A stretch of 57,758 nt of DNA from positions 1-57,758 of the forward strand of contig SAAC01000006.1 in assembly GCA_009929605.1 (NCBI GenBank), written 5' to 3'. The position numbers and the translations under genes are program-made. The DNA is from Negativicutes bacterium (GTDB lineage Bacteria > Bacillota > Negativicutes > Veillonellales > Veillonellaceae). The number at the start of each line of letters is the position of its first letter. Position 1 is the stretch's first letter. Positions 38,501-47,916 of the stretch are shown piece by piece. The notes beneath the pieces are model-generated. The model worked only from the letters and a program-made list of their open reading frames with translations. It searched no databases and was not told where the DNA came from.

Positions 38501-39384
38501 TTACTTCAATGTACTATTAAAGAACTCAATGATTTTATCCATAACTGCTGGTTGTACCCAATAGTAACCACCATGTGGTGCATTAGGCACTACATAGCGC
38601 GTAGACGGCATTCCTTTAGCCAATAAGGCTTGATGCACGAGTTCTGTTTGGCTTGGGGATACAGACGTATCCTTGGAGCCGTGGAAAAACAAGAACGGTG
38701 GTGTTTTACTAGAAATGTAGGTCATTGGGTTCGCTGCTTTCACCGCCTCAAGATCAGCCATAATGCCCCCATCCTTGCCACCGAATACGCCAGAGCCATT
38801 CACCCAAAGGGCCTCTGTCGCACCTGGAGACATGTGTTTTGCCTGCACTTCAGCAGAGTAATCAGCACCTACTTGTGTTAAATCAGACAAACCATACAAA
38901 TCAACTGCCGCTTGCACATCACTAGACTCATTTAGATTCTCACCTACATCAAATTTAGCAACACCATTCGTAGCGCCCACACGATACTCAATACTAGCTA
39001 CCACATACCCTTGCTCTGCCAAATCCATGCGTTGTTGCATATAACTATCCTTATTGGCATTGATAAAACCACCACCAGTTACATACACGATGGCTGGCAT
39101 TTTTTCTTTGCTCTGCGGTTTCAATACATCCATTTCAATGCTACATTTTCATAACCACGAATTGGTTTTTGTGCATACACCACATTGGAAATGTAGGATA
39201 CGAATGGTCTTGAAATATCTACTGGTAATACCGTGCTGTCTGCTGGTACCACAAGGGGTGTATTCGCCGTGGCTTGAGGCGCTCCGCCCATCTCCGCATC
39301 TAACATATTCGGTGTTGCTGCCATAGTTGTCATTGCGCCTATCATGGTGAAAGCTAATGCAAGTACTAACCGTCTAGTTTTCAT
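38501..39384 (-). pseudogene. Secreted alpha/beta hydrolase, frameshifted and lacking the nucleophile region
   Basis: Two frames make one gene. The 5' part (39384-39121) encodes a Sec signal peptide (MKTRRLVLALAF ... MAA) and 87 residues ending VALKWMY. The 3' part (39133-38501) starts MDVLKPQ and holds the oxyanion TGGGF and late FFHGSKD and APHGG (Asp/His region). One extra A at about 39132-39136 would join them as VALK-MDVLKPQ. The strand after EYRV (about 38980) jumps to GATNGVAKFDV, skipping the usual 50 or so residues with the GxSAGG nucleophile. It is therefore probably inactive. Confidence 0.8.
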
Positions 39385-39519
39385 TAGTATATCATCCTCT
39401 CAAATACTCAATTGTATAATTATATATCTTTATTATAGCTAAGAATCAGTAACTACACAAAATTATTAGCACCTATTATTCAACTGATTGAGTCATAATA
39501 GTTTTAAAATAATGGTATA

Positions 39520-39550
39520 AAAAAACGCCCCATCTATTGATGGGGCGTTA
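39520..39550 (-). terminator. Terminator of mscL
   Basis: AACGCCCCATC pairs with GATGGGGCGTT around a four-base loop, followed on the minus strand by seven T residues. Confidence 0.92.
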
Positions 39551-39561
39551 TGTACAAGGAA

Positions 39562-40029
39562 TTAGTTCAATTCAGAAGTACAGTTAGGGCAACGAGTTGC
39601 TTCGATATTGATTTCAGATTTACAGAATGGGCACTCTTTTGTAGTTGGTGCTTCTTCTTCTTGTTCTTTTTTAGCAGCTTCCATTGCTTTTGTAAGGCAA
39701 CGAATCATCATGAATACAACAAATGCTAAAATCAAGAATTGAATCAAATCAGTAAGGAATGTACCATATGCAAATACTGCACCAGCTGCACGAGCTGTTT
39801 CAATATCTGCACCAGATTGTGCTGCTGCACGAGCTGCATCATTCAATGGCACATACATATTGTTGAAGTCAATACCACCGGTAAACAAGCTGATAATTGG
39901 CATTACCATGTTACCAACAATAGATTTCACAAGACCTGTGAAAGCTGCGCCAATAATCATACCAACAGCAAGGTCAATCATGTTACCTTTAAATGCAAAC
40001 TCTCTAAATTCTTTCAATAATTCGCTCAT
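39562..40029 (-). CDS. mscL: Large-conductance mechanosensitive channel with C-terminal zinc ribbon
   Basis: MscL opens under membrane tension to release solutes on osmotic downshock. Residues 1-120 are canonical: FKEFAFKGNMIDLAVG-type N-terminus (here EFREFAFKGN), TM1, a periplasmic loop and TM2 (about 92-112). After the short cytoplasmic helix (KAMEAAKKEQEEE) an extra domain of about 25 residues has two CxxC pairs, CPFC (133-136) and CPNC (147-150), as in zinc ribbons. Ordinary MscL ends near residue 136. The fusion is in-frame and clean. Confidence 0.93.
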   Translation of the reverse strand: MSELLKEFREFAFKGNMIDLAVGMIIGAAFTGLVKSIVGNMVMPIISLFTGGIDFNNMYVPLNDAARAAAQSGADIETARAAGAVFAYGTFLTDLIQFLILAFVVFMMIRCLTKAMEAAKKEQEEEAPTTKECPFCKSEINIEATRCPNCTSELN

Positions 40030-40173
40030 TTTGACTCCTACTTAGTTAAGTTAATAATGACATAATCTTTAATACCTTTTTATCATAGGTGAGTAAAGGC
40101 TCTTTGTCAATATTTTTCGATATAGTTTTATAAAATAATTAAATATACTAAAAAAAGTATATACCAACAGACG

Positions 40174-41892
40174 TTAATCAGAGTCTATAGGTTTCTTTAA
40201 CACAAACTGAGACCCTAATGATAACTCCCGCGCACGTTCAATGACACTTTTAAACACTGGTGGAATCATGGTAGCTGTTAAATACGTGGAAATACGCCGC
40301 CCCACAATAACACCTTTATTGGAAAAGAACCATGAAAAATAATAGAGCAATAAATCGTCAATTCGGCGATCTGAGATATTTTTTAACTTCCGAGGTACAA
40401 TTTGACTATGCGTAATTCCTAACTTACCCATCCCCCGTCTTAACATATCCTTCGTAACGGTGCCACTCCCATCTTCCACTAAATCTCGAACAATGGCATC
40501 CATAACAGAACGATTTTTAGTTTTCAATAGATGTGCTACCAAATCCATTTCATAACAAATCTCATCGGTGTAAAACACATCAGGATTCACTTTACCATGA
40601 CGATCCTGCACATCCTTGTCATATAACGCTACCGTTGGAATGGAAAAACTACGAAATAGCTTATTAAGCTTTGCAATAGAGGCTTCCCCTCGTGCATTAA
40701 TAAGACATATACCATAATAATCAAAATCCACACCTATATGTTTAGCAAATCCACTAAAGCTACCATACTCAGTTTCCCCTTCTACGAGGATAATACAGCG
40801 CGAATAAAGTGCTTCTTTCGCCTCTGGGAAGTGCATAATCAAATGTTTTTCCACCTCCCGAGGAAATTGGAATGTCACACCACAAGCGCCACGAACAACA
40901 CCTGTCTCATTGCGATATAAACGAATAATATTTCGATAATCATCCACTAATGCATCTGTACTATGGGTAACGATGAATAATTGACCTAATAATCCATCTA
41001 TATTAAACAACATCTTCAACAACTGCAAAAATGGCTTATTTTCATTTGTCGCAATTTGGCGATAATAATTTAACACTGCACGTTGCAAATAAGGGCTCAA
41101 ATGAAGCTCTGGTTCATCTACACTAATAAAAATTGGCAAGAACCGTTTCCCATCTGCAGTAGTAATGATAAGGGACTCTAAATTTGTAGCCGCACTATGA
41201 ACCTTCATATAAATTTGCGCCACCAATTTTGATGCTACCGCCATGATTAAACGCACATTATCAATTGTATATTTTTTCTCTAACTCGGCTTCTGCACGTG
41301 TATCCAGCAATTCAATAAGACGTCGAATATTCATACTACAGTTAGGATCCATATCCATCTTTTCATCAAATAAACTTCTCGACATGCTAAGTATTACTTG
41401 ATCATTCAAATGGTCGGGCATCTTTTCTACCATTAACTGTCCCAATTCATGATATACATGTGCAGGAATATCAAAGAGCTCCTTTTCTGACGTATCCCGA
41501 TGACATACATATAACGCATGGCGTAACAGAGATAATGATACTGGTTCTAGGTCATTGCCTTTCATAATATATACACGTGGATATACCTCTTGAATCACTT
41601 GTTCTAAACGAATAGTGACTTCCTCTGGTACATGTAACCATTCATTATTAGTATCTAATCGCCCCTCTAACTCATTAAAGGCAAGAGTCATCGTAATGCG
41701 TACAGGACGGTTTACATGGGTAAAATCATTTTCTAAGAATCCGTATCCCATCGTTATCGTTTGCAATAAATCTAGAAAATTACTTTTACCAACTGCATTT
41801 TCCCCAACAAAATAATTTACGTCATGGTGAAAGCTCAGTTCTAGATTTTCCAAATTTCTATAGTTTTCTACATGAATTTTACGTAAATACAT
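40174..41892 (-). CDS. OLD-family ATP-dependent nuclease (ATPase-TOPRIM)
   Basis: The 572 residues combine an ABC/SMC-like ATPase (Walker A GENAVGKSNF 30-39, Walker B VDEPELHL 258-265, His-loop THST 309-312) with a C-terminal TOPRIM domain (VEGETE 370-375 and DKD 425-427). OLD proteins are ATP-linked DNases, several of them anti-phage. No UvrD-like helicase adjoins it, so it is not a Gabija pair and fits class 1 OLD. Start 41892 (MYLRKIHV) has AAGGTGA upstream. It begins four bases after the frameshifted EamA gene. Confidence 0.88.
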   Translation of the reverse strand: MYLRKIHVENYRNLENLELSFHHDVNYFVGENAVGKSNFLDLLQTITMGYGFLENDFTHVNRPVRITMTLAFNELEGRLDTNNEWLHVPEEVTIRLEQVIQEVYPRVYIMKGNDLEPVSLSLLRHALYVCHRDTSEKELFDIPAHVYHELGQLMVEKMPDHLNDQVILSMSRSLFDEKMDMDPNCSMNIRRLIELLDTRAEAELEKKYTIDNVRLIMAVASKLVAQIYMKVHSAATNLESLIITTADGKRFLPIFISVDEPELHLSPYLQRAVLNYYRQIATNENKPFLQLLKMLFNIDGLLGQLFIVTHSTDALVDDYRNIIRLYRNETGVVRGACGVTFQFPREVEKHLIMHFPEAKEALYSRCIILVEGETEYGSFSGFAKHIGVDFDYYGICLINARGEASIAKLNKLFRSFSIPTVALYDKDVQDRHGKVNPDVFYTDEICYEMDLVAHLLKTKNRSVMDAIVRDLVEDGSGTVTKDMLRRGMGKLGITHSQIVPRKLKNISDRRIDDLLLYYFSWFFSNKGVIVGRRISTYLTATMIPPVFKSVIERARELSLGSQFVLKKPIDSD

Positions 41893-41896
41893 AGCA

Positions 41897-42780
41897 TCAC
41901 CTTTTAGTCTCCACAATAATTTCCTCTATAATAGGTTGATCCTGTTCTTTTAATAGAGCCAACATCACGGAGGCTACAAATAGAATAATCCCCGCAATCA
42001 CAGTAGAGTAGCTTAAACTTTCCTCAAAGAATATATAACCATAGATAGCATTAATGAATACACCCACATATTGTAAAAATTGGGCCACTACCGCATTTGT
42101 AGTGACAAATGCGCCCGTTATGAAGAACTGAGCACTAACAGTAATCACACCAAGGGCTAAAATAATCCACCACTCATGACCTGTAGGCATAACGGCCTGG
42201 TCAACAACTAACACCCCTGAAATCATACTGCCCGCCATAAAGTACGTCATAATTTCAAAACTACTATGTTTACCATGTTTACTAATATTACGTATAGTAG
42301 TGAATGCTGCCGCAGATAGTGCAGCCCCTAGCAAAGCAACAAAAGCATACCAGTTATAACTGCTATAAGAAAATGGATCCACCAACACCACTACTGCCAA
42401 TAACATGACGAGTAACCATTTACCGGCTCCTTTCGGAACACGTTCCTTCAAAATGGTAACACTAAATATAAATACAAAAAAACCGGTAGTCTGAAATAAT
42501 ATAGCTGCATCAGACATTTTAAGATGTATAAAGGCAATAATATTACATACCATCGCCAATCCTCCAAAGAGGCCACGTAAAAACAATAGCTTTCGATCTT
42601 CATGAGTAAAGGAAATGTGGCGAATATATTTAAATAAAAGCACCAGAACACACCCTAAAAAACCTCGCAAAAAAGCGATTTCTCCTGCTGGTAATGTGCC
42701 CCCTAAAAACTTGATAAACAAATTCATGTGCTCATCCAAAATGCGCCAATTAATGAATAAATAACACCTTTTTGTAACAT
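41897..42780 (-). pseudogene. EamA/DMT-family transporter with early frameshift
   Basis: The intended protein begins at ATG 42780 as MLQKGVIYSLIGAFWMST and should continue MNLFIKFLGG, exactly as in the neighbouring paralogue (MVKKGLIYALLSAVLLST-MNLFVKMLG). One A is missing at about 42727, so the first frame stops at TGA, which overlaps the ATG of MNLF as ATGA. The rest (about 276 residues, nine membrane spans) is intact. Restart at that ATG could still make a protein lacking the first span. The open frame further upstream (to 42808) is not related to the family. Confidence 0.8.
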
Positions 42781-42885
42781 TTACAACACTCATTTCTATC
42801 CTAATCACAAATATGTATATTAATATACATATTCCTATAATTTCAAAATAGTGTAGTATCTAATAGACCAGATACGATAAGTATA

Positions 42886-43785
42886 TTATTTAGGTGTAAC
42901 AGCAAGCCTTTCAGCTACTACTTTAGGTTCCCCTATAGGCCCTGCTTGCTCTTTCAATCGACCGAGCATAACAGAAGCAATAAACATTGCTATACCTGCA
43001 CAGACTGTAGTAATAGATAAACTTTCATCAAAGAATAGATATCCATAGAAGGAGCTAATAAACACACCGATGTATTGAAGAAATTGGGCTACCACAGCAT
43101 TGGTCGTAACAAAGGCGCCGGTAAGGAAGAATTGAGCCACCACGGTAATACCGCCAATCACAAGAATGAGCCACCATTGATCGCCCTGAGGCATCACAAA
43201 GTTATCAGTTGTCACAAGGCCTGCCATCATACCCGTTACAAGGAAATAGGTCATAATCTCAAAATTACTATGTTTCCCATGTTTACTGATACTACGAATG
43301 GTTGCATACGCCGCAGCCGACAATGCCGCTCCTAATAAAGCTACCAATGCATACCAAGTAAACGTTTCATATTGGAAGGGATTCACCATGACCATAACTG
43401 CAGCAAAAATAACCAATAACCATTTACCGGCCCCCTTTGGTACCCCCTCCTTGAGAAACACTGCACTAAAAATCAAGACGAAAATTCCTGACGTTTGGAA
43501 TAAAATCGTCGCATCAGACATTTTCATGTGCACTAAGGCAATAAAATTGCACACCATTCCAAATCCACCATAAAGGCCACGCATAACGAGCAAGCCTCTA
43601 TCTTCTTTTGAAAACGGAATTCTCTTATACGCCATCACGGATAGAACTGCAATGGTACCAATAAATCCACGGAAAAAGGCAATTTCCCCTGATGGCATAC
43701 TCGTTCCTAGCATTTTTACAAATAAATTCATCGTACTCAATAGCACGGCAGATAACAAGGCATATATTAGCCCTTTTTTAACCAT
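42886..43785 (-). CDS. EamA/DMT-family transporter
   Basis: The 299 residues have ten predicted membrane spans in two EamA repeats and the family's drug/metabolite exporter pattern. Substrate is unknown; S-adenosylmethionine, amino acids or cofactors are typical for relatives. It is closely similar along its full length to the next gene downstream, so they are tandem duplicates. Start 43785 (MVKKGLIY) has GTGAGGG upstream. A terminator-like hairpin lies directly before that site. Confidence 0.88.
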   Translation of the reverse strand: MVKKGLIYALLSAVLLSTMNLFVKMLGTSMPSGEIAFFRGFIGTIAVLSVMAYKRIPFSKEDRGLLVMRGLYGGFGMVCNFIALVHMKMSDATILFQTSGIFVLIFSAVFLKEGVPKGAGKWLLVIFAAVMVMVNPFQYETFTWYALVALLGAALSAAAYATIRSISKHGKHSNFEIMTYFLVTGMMAGLVTTDNFVMPQGDQWWLILVIGGITVVAQFFLTGAFVTTNAVVAQFLQYIGVFISSFYGYLFFDESLSITTVCAGIAMFIASVMLGRLKEQAGPIGEPKVVAERLAVTPK

Positions 43786-43800
43786 AACACCCTCACTGTT

Positions 43801-43834
43801 CAAAAAACCGCCCTTCAAAGAAAGGCGGTTTTAT
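43801..43834 (-). terminator. Terminator-like hairpin between thrC and the EamA gene
   Basis: AAAACCGCC pairs with GGCGGTTTT, followed on the minus strand by TTTTTT. The T-run ends 16 bases before the EamA start, leaving no room for a promoter after it, so it ends thrC transcription or attenuates the EamA leader. Confidence 0.8.
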
Positions 43835-43956
43835 TAGATCATTCGTCTTATCTCTATATTGTATAATTAGCGATGCTTTACTAAAAATCCTGCTTGTAGA
43901 AATAAATTTACTAAATATATATCATGTATCGTGTGTATTATTCATTAACAATACAA

Positions 43957-44010
43957 TAGATACTTGATTGTTTTGCAAATATGTAGATATTTGACTATTT
44001 TGCAAATGTG
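43957..44010. repeat. 27-bp tandem duplication at the 3' end of thrC
   Basis: 43957-43983 and 43984-44010 are two adjacent copies with four mismatches. The second copy includes the last codons and stop of thrC. Confidence 0.7.
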
Positions 44011-45497
44011 CTAACGAAATCAAGAATTTCTTGTTTCATATTCTCTTTGTCGATAGCACGAGTAAAACGCAATTCTTTGGATTTCAATGCTTCCAATTGT
44101 TTAGGGAATGCCACGCCTGTTACATCAGAAATATTATCTAAACTTTCGTAAGGTGTAGCACCCACTTTGATGTCTAGGGCTTCACAAATTGGATTAGGAA
44201 ACTTGAACGGATGTGCTGTAGATGCAATCACAGTATGACGAGCACCATCTTCTGGATGTTTCGCCAATTCTTTCATGTATGCACCCATCGCTACAGCTGT
44301 GTGTGGATCCATCAAATAGCCATAGGAATTGTATACTTGTTCAATGATGGCTTTTGTTTCTTCATCATTGATGTATGCGCCAGAGAAGTTCGCTTGTACC
44401 CGTTTGAATTCATCTTCGTTCACAGTCAATTTACCAGTGGATTTCAAATCTTTCATCCAACCGGCTGTACGTTCAGCATCTTCACCAGAGATGTAGTACA
44501 AGAAACGTTCAAAGTTAGAACTTTCCAAGATATCCATGGATGGAGAAATTGTTGTATAGAACGGACGGTTCATATCATAGGAACCATTTTCGAAGAAGTC
44601 TGTTAATACATTATTTTGGTTAGACGCACAAATCATTTTACCGATTGGCACACCCATTTTTTTAGCATAGTAAGCTGCCAAGATATTACCAAAGTTACCA
44701 GTTGGTACTACTACGTTGAATGCTTCGTCTTCGTGAATAGCACCTTGTGCAACGAGTTCCGCATAGGTATTTACATAGTACACCACTTGTGGCGCCAAAC
44801 GGCCGATGTTAATGGAATTTGCACTAGAGAACATAACGCCTTGTTTAGCCACTTCTGCGGCTACATCTTTGTCAACGAATAAACGTTTCAAGAATTGTTG
44901 CGCATCATCAAAATTGCCATGAATAGCTGTTACATTAACGTTAGCACCTTCTTGTTTTTGCATTTGTTCCGCTTGCATTGGGCTAACGCCATTGGTAGGG
45001 TAGAAAATTTGAATATGTGTGCCTGGAACGTCTTTGAAACCTTCCAATGCAGCTTTACCAGTATCACCGGATGTCGCTGTTAGGATCAATACTTCCTTAG
45101 TTTCCCCTTCTTCTTCTTTCGCTGCCACGAGTAAATATGGGAACAAGGACAATGCCATATCTTTGAAAGCTTGTGTACGACCGTGGAACAATTCCAATAC
45201 GGAGACTTTTTCAAGCAAGGAATGCAATGGAGCGATATCGCGTGTGTTAAAGTTTGCATCGTTGTAAGCAGAGTTGATCATTTCTTTCAAATGAGCCTCA
45301 GAGAAGCATGGGAATAATTTCTCTAATACTACTTGCGCTACTTCTTGATAGTTTTTATCTTTAATATCTGCATAGGACAAGCAATTTTCAGGGAATAACG
45401 CTGGAACGTATAAACCGCCATCTTCTGCTAACCCATGTAATAATGCATATGTTTCATTGACTGCTACGGTACCGCGAGTACTTGTATATTTCATCAT
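43995..45497 (-). CDS. thrC: Threonine synthase
   Basis: ThrC converts O-phosphohomoserine to threonine with PLP. The 500 residues match the longer (type II-like) form, starting MKYTSTRG, with the PLP-lysine Lys112 in TQAFKDMALS and the phosphate loop PTGNFGNILA. Two ATG codons are adjacent (45497 and 45494); the AGAGG site is closer to ideal for the second. An imperfect hairpin lies in its leader near 45545-45590. It appears to be transcribed alone. Confidence 0.94.
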   Translation of the reverse strand: MMKYTSTRGTVAVNETYALLHGLAEDGGLYVPALFPENCLSYADIKDKNYQEVAQVVLEKLFPCFSEAHLKEMINSAYNDANFNTRDIAPLHSLLEKVSVLELFHGRTQAFKDMALSLFPYLLVAAKEEEGETKEVLILTATSGDTGKAALEGFKDVPGTHIQIFYPTNGVSPMQAEQMQKQEGANVNVTAIHGNFDDAQQFLKRLFVDKDVAAEVAKQGVMFSSANSINIGRLAPQVVYYVNTYAELVAQGAIHEDEAFNVVVPTGNFGNILAAYYAKKMGVPIGKMICASNQNNVLTDFFENGSYDMNRPFYTTISPSMDILESSNFERFLYYISGEDAERTAGWMKDLKSTGKLTVNEDEFKRVQANFSGAYINDEETKAIIEQVYNSYGYLMDPHTAVAMGAYMKELAKHPEDGARHTVIASTAHPFKFPNPICEALDIKVGATPYESLDNISDVTGVAFPKQLEALKSKELRFTRAIDKENMKQEILDFVSTFAK

Positions 45498-45737
45498 TCA
45501 ACCTCTTTTACAAACTTAATCTTTTTCCTCAAAATGTTGTATATTGAGAGCTCCACCAGTGTCATATACCTCATATGAAACAGCGGAGTCTATCAAATTT
45601 AATATCTATATATTATAACCGATAACACTGATTTTTACCACTATAATGTACAAATAGTTTTCTACAGTAGACACGATAATTCATCTTTCCTTTGTATGAA
45701 CCGATACAATTTTATAATTAACCTATACATAGGATAT

Positions 45738-45774
45738 AAAAAACCTCAAGTAACCATGTAAAGGTACTTGAGGT
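45738..45774 (-). terminator. Terminator of tRNA-Lys
   Basis: ACCTCAAGTA(A)CC pairs with GGTACTTGAGGT, followed on the minus strand by TTTTTT, 15 bases after the tRNA. Confidence 0.88.
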
Positions 45775-45788
45775 CGTATAGTTATAGT

Positions 45789-45864
45789 TGGTGGACCACC
45801 AGGGGATCGAACCCTGGACACCCTGATTAAGAGTCAGGTGCTCTGCCAGCTGAGCTAGTGGTCC
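45789..45864 (-). tRNA. tRNA-Lys (anticodon CTT)
   Basis: The 76-base minus-strand sequence runs GGACCACTAGCTCAGC ... GTGGTCCACCA. The acceptor arm pairs GGACCAC with GTGGTCC, the D-arm, T-arm (GGTTCGATCC) and anticodon loop with CTT (CTGACTCTTAATCAG) are all clear, and CCA is encoded. Confidence 0.97.
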
Positions 45865-45882
45865 ATGAATAGTATTATATTC

Positions 45883-46203
45883 CTATTCACTAGTCTTGTA
45901 AAGTCTTTCATCAAGCCATTGCTTTGCTACATTACATGCTTCATGAGGCATCACATCTGTAGTGCCTACCGCAACTTGTTCTTTCAGTAGTTGAACTACA
46001 CCATGTGTACGGCTCACCTCTTGAATAACAATTTCACTCACATCAGTTCTAGGCATGGTAAAACGAAGTCCATAACGCCCAATATAGATGAACTCATCTT
46101 TCACCGTATCATATTCCACATGTACTTGCAGAATTTTTCCACCAGGCCAACATTCTTCTATATTTTCTTTGTTTCTCGGTTTAAAGAAATCAAAAAATCC
46201 CAT
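45883..46203 (-). CDS. Conserved-looking protein of unknown function
   Basis: I do not recognise this 106-residue protein. It starts MGFFDFFKP, an amphipathic motif common to small peripheral proteins, and is then mixed alpha/beta with no signal peptide or membrane span. A strong AGGAGGTTCC ribosome site supports it as a real gene. It lies between tRNA-Lys and moaA and has no visible functional link to either. Confidence 0.6.
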   Translation of the reverse strand: MGFFDFFKPRNKENIEECWPGGKILQVHVEYDTVKDEFIYIGRYGLRFTMPRTDVSEIVIQEVSRTHGVVQLLKEQVAVGTTDVMPHEACNVAKQWLDERLYKTSE

Positions 46204-46327
46204 GGAACCTCCTCATACTGAATCTAAACAATATCTTGGGGGCATATATATAATACATATAATCTTATATTATTATAGCATATTCATTATAGCACATTGA
46301 TTTAGCATATATTATTTATATTCTATA

Positions 46328-47296
46328 TTAACCACCAATACGCCACATAGGACGTTCTGGTGTATCCATAGAAATGCCATCATGACGTTCTTGTTTGCGT
46401 TGTAAGGCCTGTTCAATATGTTCTAACAATTGTTCTGACGTATATCCTTGACGTACTAAGGAAACTAAATCAGACTCATCATCACGAAGAAGACATAAAC
46501 GTAACCGCCCATCTGATGTTAATCGCACACGATTACAAGAATCACAATAATTATGCGACATAGAGAAAATAAAACCTATAACAACGCCACTAGGCAATCG
46601 ATAATATGAAGCAGGGCCAAAACCATAAACAGAGTGAACCTCTTCTAAGACTCCACCGCTAACACGTTCTAATTGCGCCTTCCATTCATCAAATGTAGGC
46701 CCATGAAACGCATCGCCTTGGAAGGGCATATACTCAATAAAGCGCCAAATCACAGGCCAGGATCCAACATATTTTAACAATGAGGCCACTTCCGCATCAG
46801 ACCAACCTCTAGATAATACAGTATTAATTTTTACGGACCTAAATTTTGCCTCTATAGCAGCACGAATCCCCGACAATACGGTATCCAATTGACCTGATTT
46901 GCCCACACATTCTGCAAAGGTCTGTTCCTCAAGGGAGTCTAAACTAATATTAACGCGATTCAGACCTAATTGTCGCAACTCCTTTGCACGACTAGCCAAT
47001 AAACTACCATTGGTAGTCATGGAGATATCTTCAAACCAATTTGTAGCTTTCACTTTAACTAATAATTCCTCAAAATGTGGATACAATAAGGGCTCGCCCC
47101 CGGTTAATCGCAAAGCGCGTACCCCCATTTTGTGAAAAGCCCCTAACACGACCATCCACTCATCTGGTGAAAGCAAGTTAATTTGGCTATGCGGTGTAAT
47201 TTCTGCAGGCCTACAATAGGGACAACAGAAATTGCACGCCTCAGTTAGAGATAACCGAACATATTCAATTGTACGTCCCCATGAATCCTGGATCAT
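46328..47296 (-). CDS. moaA: GTP 3',8-cyclase (molybdenum cofactor biosynthesis)
   Basis: MoaA is a radical-SAM enzyme that starts molybdenum cofactor synthesis from GTP. The N-terminal cluster cysteines are Cys21, Cys25 and Cys28 (ACNFCCPYC) and the C-terminal cluster has CDSCNRVRLTSDGRLRLC, the MoaA-specific second motif. TGGEPLLYP binds SAM. The 322-residue length is normal, but the usual terminal GG tail appears as MWRIGG. It follows the MOSC gene by ten bases in an operon. Confidence 0.94.
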   Translation of the reverse strand: MIQDSWGRTIEYVRLSLTEACNFCCPYCRPAEITPHSQINLLSPDEWMVVLGAFHKMGVRALRLTGGEPLLYPHFEELLVKVKATNWFEDISMTTNGSLLASRAKELRQLGLNRVNISLDSLEEQTFAECVGKSGQLDTVLSGIRAAIEAKFRSVKINTVLSRGWSDAEVASLLKYVGSWPVIWRFIEYMPFQGDAFHGPTFDEWKAQLERVSGGVLEEVHSVYGFGPASYYRLPSGVVIGFIFSMSHNYCDSCNRVRLTSDGRLRLCLLRDDESDLVSLVRQGYTSEQLLEHIEQALQRKQERHDGISMDTPERPMWRIGG

Positions 47297-47305
47297 ATGA
47301 CACCT

Positions 47306-47746
47306 CTAATTAATGATTGTTACTTCATCACCAACATAAATTGTACCATTTTTTAGGACCTTACCAAATATACCTTGTGTAGGCATAATACAAGAACCTA
47401 CTTGTTTCATAATTTCACAACCTTGATGACATTCTTTTCCAATTTGAGTAACTTCAAGGATTACATCTTTTCCCAGTTGCAGTTGAGTGCCTACAGCAAG
47501 CTCATATAATACCATACCCTCTACTGTGATATTTTCAGCAAAGTCACCTGGTTTTACATCTGCCCCTTGCGCTTTCATATGTTCAATACTAGCAATACCT
47601 AATAAACTAATTTGGCGATGCCAATTACCTGCATGAGCATCACCTTCCATGCCATGATCTACAATGAGATTAGCTTGCTCTATGTTATGTTTTTTCTGTC
47701 CTTTTTGTTCGCTAATAGAAATAGCAATAATTTTACCGTCTGACAT
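47306..47746 (-). CDS. MOSC domain protein
   Basis: This 146-residue protein is a stand-alone MOSC domain, a fold that handles sulfur and molybdenum cofactor. Cys at the usual site is in the KECHQGCEIM segment. The N-terminal HGMEGDAHAGNWHRQ pattern is typical. Start 47746 (MSDGKIIA) has GATGAGG upstream; the ten-residue longer frame lacks one. Located directly before moaA, it is likely part of molybdenum cofactor handling. Confidence 0.88.
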   Translation of the reverse strand: MSDGKIIAISISEQKGQKKHNIEQANLIVDHGMEGDAHAGNWHRQISLLGIASIEHMKAQGADVKPGDFAENITVEGMVLYELAVGTQLQLGKDVILEVTQIGKECHQGCEIMKQVGSCIMPTQGIFGKVLKNGTIYVGDEVTIIN

Positions 47747-47822
47747 AATTACCTCATCTTTTCTAATATAGTTCATTATACCATACCGAGAGAGTCAGAT
47801 TAATGTAAATAAAATCACAATA

Positions 47823-47855
47823 TAAAAAAGTGGAGATACAAAAGTACCTCCACCT
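47823..47855 (-). terminator. Terminator of the NCS2 permease gene
   Basis: GTGGAGATAC and GTACCTCCAC pair with one mismatch around AAAA, ending in TTTTTT on the minus strand. Confidence 0.8.
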
Positions 47856-47916
47856 ATGCTGTATGTAATTAAAACAGTCCTGCCCTATTAGCATTCACCA
47901 TAGATAGTGAACGTAA

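Noticed and set aside
40174..41892. Gabija defence system
   Set aside because: The required UvrD-like helicase gene is not adjacent; neighbours are transporters and mscL.
45498..45737. T-box leader for thrC
   Set aside because: An imperfect hairpin exists but the AGGGTGGNACCGCG signature is absent.
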